Counted from the stretch's first letter, positions 1-12,778 are shown. The stretch is 64,000 bases of DNA from Brasenia schreberi (GCA_036023115.1 JAYKKT010000061.1:15874501-15938500), one strand, 5' to 3'. Program-made: numbers and translations. The notes: a model not told the origin generated them from the sequence alone.

Positions 1-499
1 AACCAAAACAGCAATAAGCATTTTAATCATTGTATTTAGAGCTGGCCAATGAGCTCAATGAACCGAAAAGACTCTTCATACTAGTCTCGTTAACATGTAC
101 TGTTCATATTTAGCTCGTTTGATCATTTGGGGCAAGCCAAAACAAGCTGCAACTTCAAGTAGTTAGGCATCTCATTAAATTCAACTGCATGTATTCTTAC
201 CCAACTGCTTAGTATATATCTAAAAGCTGATACATGCCGACCAGCGAGCTCAGACAGGAATTCTCTTTCCCTTGCAGCTCCAATGGGAAATGTTCCCATA
301 CTGATAATCATGAAATGATGACAATGACAGGACAGGATGAGCTGCTTGAATGTATAGTCTAAACAGCGAAACAGTTCACCTACTACGAGTTTGACTGAAA
401 ATGCGATGGAATTTGCAGACTTCCATAATGATTGTTTGAAACATTCAGGTGAACTGAATAAGTAATTCGTAATGGGCAGATATCATTCTCTGTGTGTGT

Positions 500-530
<31 letters not shown>

Positions 531-967
531 GTGGTAATGTGTTTGTGGGCACTTGACATGAAGCATGCAGGTTCCAGCAGCAGTAAAAAGTAATCCAGAT
601 TGCAACACAGCACGTAAATTAAGTTCCAATATGCTTATAAATCCACACTTGATCTCCAAAGGACAACCAGGCATTACAAGAGATATTAAATCTTTCAAAC
701 ATCCTTACAACCAAGATACAGGGACAATGTCTGCAAACCTAATGTTTGCTCATCTCAAGCTAGATTAGCAAAAAAGGAATTTAAACATGACCTGATTATT
801 GAGGTTAACTGAAACCATGTAGTTAGATAAAGGAAATTAATCATGAACTCTGAATACCAATGAAATGCCATCAATAAGGAGCATATCATGGCCGTTAGAT
901 AGATGCCAATGAACAAATAATGATACAGTACAAAAGTCCCAGATAGACGTATGTTGATGTCCAGGTA
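1..967. other. Region downstream of the E2F-like gene
   Basis: No coding exon could be supported here on either strand. It lies past the stop codon of the minus-strand E2F-like gene and probably contains its 3' UTR. The only clear structure is the TG/G microsatellite listed separately. Short open frames have no recognisable domain. Confidence 0.4.
491..533. repeat. (TG)n followed by poly-G microsatellite
   Basis: About twelve TG dinucleotides run straight into about eighteen G residues. The poly-G part is prone to length error in sequencing, so its exact length should be treated as approximate. Confidence 0.95.
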
Positions 968-3900
968 CTAAAGTTGGGAAGTATGGAGATCGGATTGGTG
1001 AGCTCCCCCAGTTGTCACTTGTGCGAACCATGATTGCCAAGCCTCGAGATAGTGAGCGAAGAGATCACTAAGTGCTGCAATTAGTAATCAACCACTGTTT
1101 ATTTTGGCACTTTGCAAGAGAAGAATGCAGGCTCAAACGTGCGCAAGCATTCACTAGCACATGCAATTAGAGGAGCAAGCATTTTTGCAACATAAGTATA
1201 AACTCTCATCTCCTGAAACCAGCCAAGAGAACTTCAGGATCTTGAAATGAATCGTTAATTTATGATTTGCTTATTCATGGACATTAATAGCATCCTTCCA
1301 TTCGGCAGCACCTTCAATGACATAGCCTTTACAGTAACAGCGAGGTCCAAACAAGGAAAGGCTTACAATGAATAGCTACGCACCAAGAGGCAAGGAAGGG
1401 CATAGCAAGCAACGACATTTGGGGAGTTTATACAAAATTCTTTTATTTTCATTATAGAGCCAGAATCCACAATTATCAATGCACAGGCTCTATGTCAAAT
1501 TCTCTATAGCTATACCCGTGTTCAGGAGTTGAAGCCAACTGAGTAGACAATCTATGAAGCAGCCGAAATGTACCAAAAGAATATTATCGTTAGGTGGTGT
1601 CAGTAGATTATAAATAAGGACATGTACAACAGCGAAGACAACTGATGCAGGTTTTGCAAACATTGTACAACGCAACACAGAACTAGCACATTTGAGTTAC
1701 AGGCATTAGTTCTAGTCAAAGTGAAGGCCCGAGTCAACACATAGCCTCAGAAGAGGCTATCTGCGTCAGCATGCATTTGGTTTAATTCAGTTGAATTCAT
1801 CGAAAAAAAGGCATGTCTACTCAAGGCTTTCTTAACCAAGCTATAGTTAAAATTTTCAGTTGCTTAATGCATCTTGAGGATTATATGTATGTAAAGGTAA
1901 ACCTTTTGTATATAACAGGTAATAGTAACACGTATCGTGTATGTGCATGTTTTACATAAACTACAATGTTTTAAATCACCTCGTTATTTCCCTCACTCAG
2001 CGTTCAACCGCATGCAAGACACAGCGCTAGTAATAGGGTTTTTGGAGTTATATAGACTTAGATTGTAGGCTTTTGCGAGAATTCACACACATGAATATAG
2101 GGAGGGAGGGGGAGAGAGAGAGAGAGGTGTCCCTGTAAGATGCCAAACTCAGACATGGACTCTCCAGTCGCCAATACAGGGTCAAAGATCAGGATTTCAC
2201 AAGATATAACTGAATCTTATATATAACTCTAGATTTTTGCATTGATAATCATCCTGATTCTCTCCAGGCCCAGATTCTAGAAAGGAATGATTATGGAATC
2301 GACTAGTAAGCAGATGCTAGAAGACAGATTATACAAGTTTATCCTGTTTAGTATATTACCATGAATGATACTCAAGGCTAAATGCAATTAAATCTGTACA
2401 AGAAACATGTCACCTATTATGCAAATGGATGCAATATAATCTTCGAACAAGGAACTTTCAAACTTTCGTACATCTTACCTTGGTTCTTGTACCTAGGGTG
2501 AAATGAAGCAGCCAAGGCATCCCAATCTTGATACCTCTTTGAAGTGTCCCCCGTATTTACTTGAGATGGACAGACTGGGGAAAAAGGTCCATAAACAAAA
2601 CCCTTTGGCGGAATGTTCTCCTTCTGCTGCTCCTGCTGTTTTCCGTAGCACTTTTGTGGTTGTGGCTGTATCAGTGCTTTGCCATTGCTAAGTTCCAAGT
2701 TCATATTGATTTCTTTCCTTGGTTTAAGCACTTGAAGTCCTGGTAGCAATTTGTTCCTTTTTGCATCAATGTTTTCGTTGATACAAAGTTCTGTTCCAAA
2801 CTTCCTTTTCCCACTCTCTTCCTTAGACACATCAGACAAGCTAACAGGATTAGATTTCTTCTCGGATTTTCCATGAACACCCAACCATCTAAATGCAGGC
2901 TTTCTGGTCACAGAATGATGTGTCTGAAAATAATAGAAATAATCGAATGATGCAAATGATATAGCTCTCATTTCTTGTATTCAACCATATTAATTTTACC
3001 TTCTCAATGAGATCCATGGATGAGAGAACATTTGCGATGTCATATAGTCTTCTTACTTTTGCTGCACGACACAAAATTGAAAATCAAAACAAACTAGACA
3101 ACGGCTTCATAATTGCAAAACGATCAGTGCTTTTGAAGGAAAATGGAAATGGAGGTGGAGTTGTTCAAGAATTACTACTCCTCAGTTGCAAAGAATCGTT
3201 AGCTTCACCAAGCAACAGAACTGCAGCTTCATCGAGTGAGACAACTTCCGCCTGAACCATACCATCGCAATGATTATCACATAATAGGATTGCATATACA
3301 CGATGCTGGCTATTGAGGAAAAAAGATATTCCACCTTAGAACTCAGAAAGAGCTTGACAAAGTTTTGTGTGAGCAACCCCAGAGACTTCTCTCTTCTACG
3401 TTCTGCATACCAACATGCCCTTAAGTACAACTGCTGAAATTCTAATCATTTGCAGCATATTCAAAATGTCTTTAACGAGATTATAGTTCAACAACGTATC
3501 ATCTTTTTCACTTTCAGCAGAAAGTTTTTCAGCACAAGGGAAACCTAGATGCATGGGCATGTCAAAGCAATAAATATTTATCGCACAGATGAACAAAACT
3601 ATAGGGTTACTCATCTTGTTAGATGAAAGATGTCGATTGTACTTCAAACTTAATGGATGAAAAGAACTTCATCATCGTTACAAGACAGCTTGTTGTGCTC
3701 ATTGGCCTCAAATTAAACTTGCATTTCTTTCACCGATATATTCACAGATATGCCACTGCTAAAAAATGTACCTATCTTTGCTTTTGGTGCACCTTCATTT
3801 GTCATTCCCGGCTGCAGAATAACAGAGCTAGGGCAGCACTTCACTGGAAATTCTTGACTATTAGGGTTGGATGAGTTCTCGTCCTCCTCACCATCAGATG

Positions 3901-5049
3901 TCTTGTTTGGGTAGAAAGAGAACAGAAAGCGAATTTAGTAATACTGTATCACTTGGCAACCAGCTAAGGACGTCTACAGATAACATGTAAACAGCCTACT
4001 CTTCCATCATAAGGAATCATTGGCAGGGAGCTATTACATGCTTCTCTTACTGCCTCTTCCTGCGATCGATTCAAGTAACCCAAGAATGAGAAACAGATCG
4101 CAGAGCCAAACAAGAAACTTGAAAACCCAGCATCAGCAATGAGAAATCCATCCCCATCATCGGTGGTATAGATCGTTATCACCTTGACTAAACAATAACA
4201 TCATAAAAAGTTTCTCTGAAAAGCCAATAAAGAAAACCTTACCCTCCCGTCGTCCGAAACCACTGGCAATGTGCTGTTAAATGCCTTTCTCGTGGCATCT
4301 TCCTATAGCATACCCAATACACCAAATCAAAAACAGATAAAGCAGTGCATCTCTGACGAAAAAATTCGAAGCATACAAATGCATCAACCATAAGAAATCC
4401 ATCTGCACGATCTGTATGACAGATCCGAGGCCTTCGACCCCTATTCACTCCCATGAAGAAACAAAATTTGATAAAATAAAAAAGAATAAATTAGGAGAGA
4501 AGAATGTGCTCCACACCCTCAGTTTTTCCAAAGCTTGTGGAATTGCCCCAAATCCCTTCCAAGAGTACTGATTTTTCGCCTTCCTGGAAAGAACCTAAAG
4601 AAAATGACCCAGGCCTAACCGTCAGTTTAGGAATCAAATTATTTACGGAAACAAGGAGTAGAAAAGATTTTACCCCAACGCTCTCAAGAACGTTGACGAT
4701 ATCATAGATCCGGCGCCTCTCAACACCTGCCAACCCGGAATAAAGACTAGATCAGCCATGAAACACATAATACACAAGAAATCACCAACTCTGGAATTTA
4801 CCGAGTCGGCTAGCAGCCTCATCCAAACCCACCAAATCGACTCCTTCCCGATTGTACAGCGCAAGAAAACTGCAACAAACCCTTATCTATGTAAGGCCCA
4901 ACATTATACACTGCAAGATCAAAAGATCGAGAAAGAAACGATCTAGCGAGAGAGAGAGACTTCTGGCACAGGAGGCCGAGAGACTTGTCCTTTCGATTGT
5001 AGGTGTAACGGCGACAATGGAAATCCTTCAACGAAGAAGACGACGACAT
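968..5049 (-). CDS. DEL: Atypical E2F transcription repressor, DEL/E2F-like family (12 exons)
   Basis: Minus-strand exons that join in frame: 4961-5049, 4802-4869, 4674-4726, 4517-4594, 4243-4302, 4000-4059, 3772-3901, 3335-3402, 3179-3251, 3000-3061, 2479-2923 and 968-1074 (1293 nt, 430 residues plus TAG). All introns start GT and end AG. The product has two winged-helix E2F DNA-binding domains. The first (residues about 17-96) carries GVERRRIYDIVNVLES and NQYSWKGFGAIP. The second (about 181-262) carries SLGLLTQNFVKLFL, KVRRLYDIANVLSSM and KPAFRWLG. Both keep the RRxYD DNA-contact motif. I see no DP-dimerisation or RB-binding region, which is typical of DEL proteins; these bind E2F sites as monomers and repress cell-cycle or endocycle genes in the nucleus. 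The last exon encodes DLFAHYLEAWQSWF, the conserved family C-terminus. The start was chosen at the only ATG giving a short basic leader before the first domain. Odd: exons 5 and 6 are tandem duplicates. Family assignment is firm; exon joins are predictions. Confidence 0.92.
1075..2478 (-). other. Long last intron of the E2F-like gene
   Basis: This 1.4-kb intron separates the 445-nt exon from the final 107-nt exon. It starts GTAAGATG and ends ATTGCAG. It contains a short GA run near 2111-2126. I saw no convincing exon or transposon in it. Confidence 0.75.
3990..4420 (-). repeat. Tandem intragenic duplication carrying a 60-nt exon
   Basis: Exon 5 (4243-4302) and exon 6 (4000-4059) are both 60 nt, phase 0-0, and encode related 20-residue peptides (EDATRKAFNSTLP... 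and EEAVREACNSSLP...). The upstream intron sequence is also duplicated: a GATGGATTTCT block followed by TTGATGC/CTGATGC lies about 80-90 nt before each exon. Each exon has its own acceptor (TATAG, CGCAG) and donor (GTAAGG, GTAGGC). Because each is 20 codons, using either one or both keeps the frame. Confidence 0.8.
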
Positions 5050-5069
5050 CTCCCTGTGCAGACCACACT

Positions 5070-5070
<1 letters not shown>

Positions 5071-5113
<43 letters not shown>
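5071..5113. repeat. (GA)n microsatellite in the 5' leader of the E2F-like gene
   Basis: About 21 GA units (CT on the gene's strand) lie 22 bp upstream of the predicted ATG at 5049. It is therefore probably in the 5' UTR or core promoter. CT-rich leaders are common in plant genes. Length is likely variable between individuals. Confidence 0.9.
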
Positions 5114-5118
<5 letters not shown>

Positions 5119-5728
5119 ATTAATAATAATCGTGAGTGAGGGAGCGAAGAAGAGAGGGCGCGCGAGGGAAAGGAACCGTTAAAAAGAGGTGTGGCGCGTC
5201 CCCGAATTCAAAACTCAGACTCGGATCCGAACCTCAGGCTCGGAAACAGAGTATCAACAGCGAGCGGGAGCCCCAAGTTCAAATCGTGACTCGGAGCGCG
5301 GCCTCGCCCTTCTCTGATTGCGTTCACGTGCTCATCTCGTTCGGACGGATTTGACGGTTGACTGATACAATGACCAATACGCCGATAAATTTCAAATTAG
5401 CACTGCCCGAGACCCGTGTTAGTTTAGGGATTTTTCGGTAATATGGTGGACAGTGGGAAATGAGAGACTCGCACGAGTTAGCTGAGATGAAGATAGTGCA
5501 CCCACTTAAAGTAAGGGCATCACCCACCCTTTTAAATTTGTCTTGGCTTTGGAGGCAAATCTTAGGTGCGTTATTTATCAACCATCACTCACTCATTTAC
5601 TACTATGGGTGGCAATTTCGTGTTTGTTTGTGTCGTATCAGTTCATATTGGTGCCAAAAGCAAGTCAGCCTTAGCACACAACCATGCTCTCTTGCGTCAC
5701 TTTCGTGATCATGCAAAATACATTTTAA
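5114..5728. other. Upstream region of the E2F-like gene
   Basis: GC-richer than its surroundings around 5150-5340, as expected for a plant promoter and 5' leader on the minus strand. I could not identify a sure TATA box or a canonical E2F site. No coding region is supported. Confidence 0.4.
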
Positions 5729-5967
5729 TAGACATAGTTAGTTCGGAAAGAGTTTGGCAGTTTCAATCGGAACCGAACTGAGCTGGAAATAACCAGGGAC
5801 CATCATGTTCAGTTTTGGTTTCACTTTTCATAGAACCAGAACCAACCCAAAATTTGAACCCATGCTGACTCTAATGCTTTCTTTTATTTTCTTTAAAATT
5901 AAATTTTTTTAAATATTTTTGCCGGTTTTAGACTGTTTAGAACTCAAACTGGAACTTGCCATGTCTA
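5729..5967. mobile_element. Small hAT-like MITE (239 bp)
   Basis: The element begins TAGACATAGTTAGTTCGG and ends AACTTGCCATGTCTA, so its termini are imperfect inverted repeats. It is flanked by CATTTTAA (5721-5728) and CATTTTGA (5968-5975), a 7/8 match that reads as an 8-bp target duplication, which is the hAT signature. It has no coding capacity. The same family occurs at 62028-62322. Confidence 0.72.
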
Positions 5968-5975
5968 CATTTTGA

Positions 5976-7168
5976 GTCAGGTTCGAGTATTCGTGTGTTG
6001 TGTTTCATATGTAAACCATCCAAATGAATTGAGCAGTGAATGCTTGGGCTTGCCCTTGGCACTCAGTCAAACAAGACAAAAAAGTGCATGACTTACATGA
6101 ACCCCTCCTAGCTAGACAAGGCAAACACGACTACTGGTTCAAGTAATAGGTTAGTTCTACAAGTTGCTTCATGAAAATACATTTGTAACCCGAAATAATT
6201 TCTTTAAATAAGTTGGAATGAAACTAGAATTCTACTGAAAGGTGAAACCATCAAAATTGTTAGGCTAACCTATTTGGTTTTTAAGTCCAAAAATGTTATT
6301 CTTATTAAATACGTAAATGTTACAAGCTCGGCTAAGTTGTATGAACAAACTTAGCATGTTCATACTGGTTTCACGGGCATGGCCGGATATACATAATATA
6401 TATACAATAAGGTTTAAGTCATGATTTGACATTTAAAATGGAACTATTAGTTTATGCAATCCATGCACAACAGAAACATCTGTCTCATGTCGTTTCACTT
6501 TCCAATATTTTGAATCATAATTTCTATTACCACACCTGTTTATTCTTTGACACGTACTTTTTTGAAAATACCCCCGGACTCCATCCCTCCCCTTTCTCTT
6601 TCTTGTAAACGTACACCCCGCCACAAGATTCCTACATCATTCTTGATATATTCCAACAAATGTTTGGGGTCCTCTATCACACATTTCATGCACTATTGGT
6701 TTGTATTCGATATTTGGAAAAGAAAACAATAGAATAAAAAAAACGATGAATTAACAAACTCTTGAAATAATGAATGTTGTTTCTTGTCAAATCGAAAAAG
6801 GAAAAGAGAAGAAAATTCGTTGTGTTTGAGGTTGGGTGGTTCATTCGACACAGGAAAAATATGTATTGTAAATTTTGAAATGTTGATATTCGTTGTTTCT
6901 CAATCTTTTTCTTCATTTTCAGTTGTCGGAATTGATATAAAGACACAACTTAGCCAATCTCAATAAGAGAACAAATGCGGCAATGTTGTGTCTCTATAAG
7001 AGACAAAACGTGACAAAGCCATGAATTTTCTCTGGTAGGGATGCATATTGTAATGTCTACTTTACTGGCAGTTGTGGTAGGGATGCATATTTGTGTTAGT
7101 TAATGACACAACTGCATCACTATGTTTTCATATTATATATAATATTATAATCTATGCATACACACACA

Positions 7169-7226
<58 letters not shown>

Positions 7227-7339
7227 CTTGGCCTCTTAGCCTCTATTACAATGTATTATAGGATGACAGTCAACGGATTTTAATTATTTATTATGTTGAG
7301 CAGGTTTTGAATATACAGCAAAGGAAAATGTTTGTTGTA
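5976..7339. other. AT-rich intergenic DNA
   Basis: No gene or recognisable element apart from the TA repeat at 7171-7222. Confidence 0.4.
7171..7222. repeat. (TA)n microsatellite
   Basis: About 26 uninterrupted TA units follow a short CA run. Confidence 0.95.
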
Positions 7340-7599
7340 GTAAAGTTTCTTCTAGATCTATGATGAATGGTGAGATAGATTTAATTATGGTGGACAAGGT
7401 GATGAATTTTTTGACTAGTTGGTTGATGAACTTGATGATACATTTATTGATTACGAAAGGACTTGATTATTTACTTGTATTTATGACATATGAAGTTTTT
7501 TACAATTGTAATGAGCTCATTATGTATATATTGACATTAATAACAATATCTAAGAGATATTGAGAAAAAGCTCAACATTGCTATCATCGTTCTTTGTTT

Positions 7600-8480
7600 G
7601 ATAATAAAAATATAACAAATAAGATATGGCTTCGGCGTGAAAGGAGTGACATATATAGAATAAAAAAAGGCATTGATATTGAAAGCAGTAGTGATGATTT
7701 ATATAAGTTGAATATGGTCAATGAGATATATAATCACCCTCTAGATTTCTATCTTGAAGCTCATATGTAAAATGTTAGTATGGAAAAATATATATACAAT
7801 AGAAAGATGAAAATTAGGAAAAAGAAGATGGTTTGTTGAACTGTTCTACAATAATTATTATATGATTTAGATTATCACTAGTATTATAAATGACATTGGA
7901 AAATACCATATAGATATTGTTAGTAATGTTACATCCTCAATCCATGATCGTGATCTAACACTATGAAAAGAATTATAAGATATCATTTCAGATGTAATTT
8001 GTAATGATAATTATCTTACACTATTGAATGTCAATTTTGTGTAGACAACACATTACTAAAAACATTGAAGGATTTATTATCAAATTGACAAGAAAGAAAG
8101 AAATAGCCATTGTATTTGATGAAAGTTCAAAAAATATTGTTGAGATGTTAGATGAGGCTAAATGGAGGTGAAGTGGAAAAATTCTATATTATGCTTTATT
8201 ATATTAAAAATAGTGGTTGAACCCATATAATATGAGAATAGTCTCGACATGGATAAATAGAATGATTCGTTATGATACTCATACAACTAATAGGGTTGAG
8301 AGTGTACACACAAGGTTCAAAGGATTCATTGGTAGCTCAATCGAGAGATTTGATACAATATGAAGACATATACATTCATTGATCAGGTTGTAAATTACAA
8401 ATTTGAAGAAGTTTGAGGAATCCAAAAATGTTACCAAGTATTACGTCAATTGTATAGAAGATATCATTACAAAAATGAGA
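7600..8480 (+). pseudogene. Decayed MULE / FAR1-related transposase
   Basis: Fragments in plus-strand frames resemble plant Mutator-like transposases of the FAR1/FRS kind. Near 7700-7770 the translation gives YKLNMVNEIYNHPLDFYLEA, which matches the NHP/L...YLEGH portion of the N-terminal DNA-binding region. Near 8280-8400 it gives TNRVESVHTRFKGFIGS and RHIHSLI, matching the conserved C-terminal TNRVES-H-R-K block of the transposase. Stops and frameshifts occur throughout, so no product is expected. I could not find terminal inverted repeats or a target duplication. Identification rests on motif recognition, not an alignment. Confidence 0.65.
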
Positions 8481-9249
8481 GAATAGTATCAAGACATACC
8501 ATTTAATTGATTGTAAAAGAGGTGAATCATGTCAAACCATATCAAAAGTGATTTTCCCTATTTGAATGGTTTAAATGTGCATGATTATTAACTATTTAAT
8601 TGATATTTCTTGAATGATATTTAAATTATGAGATGATTGATTGATATTTAAAATATTTGTGTTTACAACTTTGTTGTTACTATGTTTTGATAAGCATTGT
8701 GTTTGATGGAAGTGTGACATAATATTACATACATCATGTAAATATGGTTTGGACATGTAGATTCGATAATAGATATTTGGAACATAATGTGTTATAAATT
8801 CATGAGTCATACTTATGTTGTTTTTACAAGTCTTTCAAGCGTTCTAGCTTTTGATGATCATGCGAGGGAAGGTCAAACAACTCCTTCAATATGGTTTAGA
8901 CACAATATGCATTATAAAAACCAGAAGTGTTGTTATTGTGTATGTGTATGAGTTGGTTTGAAAGCATAAATTGAAATATACACGTTGATTTGTTATTTTA
9001 TTTGTGAAATATATATACTTTTGGTCTAACTTTTATTAAGTGTATAACTTTCCTATAAAGCAATGGGTTGGTGCTTATCCTATTTATTTTATAGTTTATC
9101 CTAAAGCTAGTATATCAAGGACCTATAGAAGTCGGCAAGGTCTCAATCTATTGACACCTTTTCTAACATCAGGATGATATGGTCTAGATGAGAATTAACT
9201 TTAGAATGTAAATTTGTTAGATATAGTTTTGAGGATTATATTGGTGGGC
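8481..9249. other. AT-rich DNA between decayed transposons
   Basis: No reliable coding signal. It may include the 5' LTR and leader of the gypsy element that follows, but I could not define an LTR boundary. Confidence 0.3.
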
Positions 9250-12200
9250 CTCATACTTTTTGGAGAACCTTGTATATATTATACAATATAGGGACAAGAA
9301 GAGGTCAATGGAGGACAACTTTGATGGTTCACCTAGAGGTACAAAGAGGATTAGATTAGGCCCAACATAGGTGGGAGATAGTCATAAGTGAGGACCACAC
9401 ATTCTCACAACCAAAACAGTCACCAAAGTCGAGAAAATACTTGTTTCAACTGCAAAAGCTTACCCATCAAAGAGGAACGTGAAGTAGACCCGAGCACAAT
9501 CAACTAAAATAGTGTAAAATGAAGATTTTAAAAGTTTTTGGTGCAAAGAACTTGGGCATGTACACCATTCCTACCTCCATCTATTTAGGATAGTGCTATG
9601 GGGTTCCCTCATATGCCACAACCACTAGTCTAAGATACCTCTCATTTAGTTAAAAGTACCATGTTTATTTATGGTGTGCTTGCACATGTTTTATTTGATT
9701 ACGAAGCTACACAATGTTTCTACTTTATTATATGGACTAAGAGATTCAAAACCATTGAAAGGCTTCTCTATGTATTTTCCCAATAGGGAGTCACTATGTC
9801 ACAGTAAATTTTATGGGATTGTCTTATGATGATTGGTGATTATGATTTGTGAGTTGGTGATATGGTCTAGGCCATTGTGATTGGTTGTCTAGAAATCATG
9901 TCATTATCGACTACAAAAAGTGAGATATCACATTCTCCATTATGTGTACAACCATGTTTGGTTTCCAAAGTTAGTGAGAGGAGAACCTGATAGCTATTGT
10001 GATAGCTCTTTAGGTGTTTAGAGATATGTGTGATGGTTGGAAGGGGTGCTTGGCATTTGTCATGTAGTCAGATGTTGAACAAAAGTCATTGAATAGTATT
10101 CTTGTGGTTAAGGAATTCCCAAATGTTTACATGATGACTTTACCTAGACTACCCTGTAAGCAAGAGGTGGAGTTTGTCATTTAATTGCAATCAGGCACTA
10201 ATCCAATATCCAAGGTGCCATGTCACTTGGTGCTTGTTGAACTAAGAAAGTTGCAAGCTCAATTAGATTTATTACTAGGAAAGTAGTTTATATCTTTGTA
10301 TTGATTATAGATAGTAAATCAAGTACTAATAAAGAACAACCTACTGCTTAAGATTGATGATTCGTTTGATAAACTACAAGGGGCAAGCTTATTTTTGAAG
10401 ATTGATCTTTGGTCTTGATATGATCAATTGAGGATTCGAGCAATGTTGTGCCTAAGACTACCTTTAGAACTTGATATGGTTATTATCAACTTTAAGAATG
10501 CCTTTTGGGTTGATCAATATTTCAATTGCATTCATGGACTTGATGAATTAGTATCTTGATATTATTTGGATAAGTTTGTTATAGTATAAAGAGCAAAGAA
10601 GAGCATATTGAGCATTTGCATATTGTACTGCAGCTATTGCATAAAAAACAATTATAGCAAGTTCTCCAAGTATGACTTCTAGCTGGAACAAGTTGCTCTT
10701 TGATAACATAATGACCAAGGATGATATCTTTGTAGATTCAACTAGGATCTTAACTATTATGAATTAGGAGAGATCGAAGAATGTTTCTAAGGTTCGTATT
10801 CTTTGGCTGGTAGGATGTTCCCACAAGTATGTAGAAGCCTTTTCTGGTGTAGTAATGCCTTTCACTCAATTGATAAATAAGTATGCCCAATTTCAATTGC
10901 CACATAAGTGTGAGTAGCGTTTCACAATGCTAAAACCTAGATTGACTAGAACACTATTATTGACACTCCAAATGTGTGACAAGGACTTTAAGGTCTATTA
11001 TGATGCTTCTCATAAGGGTCTCGGTCATGTGTTACACAATAAAATAAAGTTACAACTTACATGTTGAGCCATTTGAAAAACCATAAGGTGAATTATTGCA
11101 TATATGACTTGGACTTATGGCAGTCGTATTTGCTCTTAAGATATATAGTCATTATCTATATAGTGTTAAGTTTCTATATATTCACCAACCATAAGAGCCT
11201 GAAAGATATCTTCAAATAACCTCTTCAAAATATGCGACAAATGTGATGGCCTAAGTTTCAAGAAAACTATGATTATAAGATTATCTATCATCCTAAAAAG
11301 CTAATATAGTTATACCCTTAACAACTCTAGTGTAAGCTACACTGGAGCTTTGGTTAAGAGTACTTATGGCTCAAAAGGATAATCCCCAAATGAGGGTTAT
11401 ATAGACGAAGTTCATCATGGAGGCTGATCTAGGTGTGAGATACATGATGACGATTCCTTATGGTTTGAAGGGCAAGCATGCATGGTTAATGATGAGTTAT
11501 TTTGATAAGAGATTCTAGAGCCAACTCATCATAACCCATTTAGCATTCATCTTGGTAGTATAAAGATGTATAAGGACTTGAGTTGATAGTATTATTGGTG
11601 TAGAATGAAAAAGGTAGTTCACAAGTTCATGACAAAGTGTTCAACTTGCTAGAAAGTGAAAGCAAACCACAACTATCTCACAAGCATCTTCAATCGTTGC
11701 ATATTCATGAGAGAAAACGACGACACATTAACATGTATTTGCAGATGGGCTTTCGCTTAGCTCATAAAGGAATGATTGGGTGATCATTGATAGACTTACT
11801 AAGGTCACACTATTTGTACCCATTCAAAGGAATATGTCACTATCTTGATTTTTTATAGTCTATATTTCCCATATTATTAAGTTTTATAGCGTGTCATAAA
11901 CCATCACCTTAGATAGAGATCCTTAATTTATCTCATATTTTTGGTAAAGTTTAGAAGATGCTGTAGAGACGAAATTGTAGTTTAGCATAAAATTTCATCT
12001 CCAAACAGATGGACAAGGTAAGACGACTATCTAAACATTTATGTTTCAAGTGTGTGTGTTGGACGAAGATGATAAGTAAGATACTTATTTATATCTTATA
12101 GAGTTTGCTTATAATAATAACTACCAGGCAAGCATTGGGATGCTACCTTATGAGATGCTCTAAAGAGAAAAGTGCATAACCCTATGCATTGGGATGTACC

Positions 12201-12778
12201 TAGGGTGCGATTGGCGACATGTCTAGAGATATTTCATCAATCATCAAACAAGATGAATTTGGTTCTTTAATGTACAATCATCATAAGAGCTATGTAGACA
12301 AGACACACCATGATTTGGAGTTTGAAGTTGGCGATTATGTTTCTAAATGTGTCCCCAGTTCGTGGTATGACATGCTTTGCCTAGAAAGGTAAGTTGAGCC
12401 AAGATACATTAGATTGTATAGGATTCTAACAAGAGTTGGAGATATAGCGTATGAGTTGGAACTACTACTATCATAGACTCAAGTACATAATGTGTTTCAT
12501 GTATCGATATTATGGAAGTACATTTATGAAACTTTGCAAGTGATAGAAGTTGAACTGTTGCATATACATAACTACCTGTATGAGAAGCAACATGTTATCT
12601 TCGACATAAAGGAGCATGTCTAGTGTCAATGAGTTCTCAAGACTCTCAAGATGTAATGGAGCCATCACTCACTTAGAAAGGCTATAAGGGAGCTCAAAAA
12701 TAATATTAGAGAGAAGTATTAACATCTTTCAAGGATTTCCTTAAATTCTGAAGATAGAATTTCTTTAAGGGGATAGAA
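9250..12778 (+). pseudogene. Decayed Ty3/gypsy retrotransposon, chromodomain type (Tekay/Del-like)
   Basis: The gene order and motifs are those of a chromovirus polyprotein. A gag tail (about 9290-9360) reads DNFDGSPRGTKR. A zinc-knuckle remnant lies near 9535-9580, and a protease remnant (VLFD, for the usual LFDSGA) near 9680. RT follows at about 10290-10600 with IDDSFDKLQGASLFLKIDL and FWVDQYFNCIHGLDEL, then RNase H around 10920-11220. Integrase pieces span about 11560-12400. A degenerate chromodomain is at about 12480-12720, with VFHVSIL and WSHHSLRKAIRELKNNI. Every domain has stops and frameshifts, so it cannot be active. The Tekay/Del assignment is inference from the integrase-chromodomain order and motif wording. 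Confidence 0.78.

Noticed and set aside
483..698. Open frames across the TG/poly-G repeat
   Set aside because: They arise from the repeat itself (Pro/His/Thr runs) and have no domain.
4374..4454. Possible extra exon in the E2F gene upstream of exon 5
   Set aside because: The frame is open and its wording is echoed near 4120-4180, but this is explained by the intron duplication. Joining exon 4 directly to exon 5 keeps the frame, and the family has no such segment.
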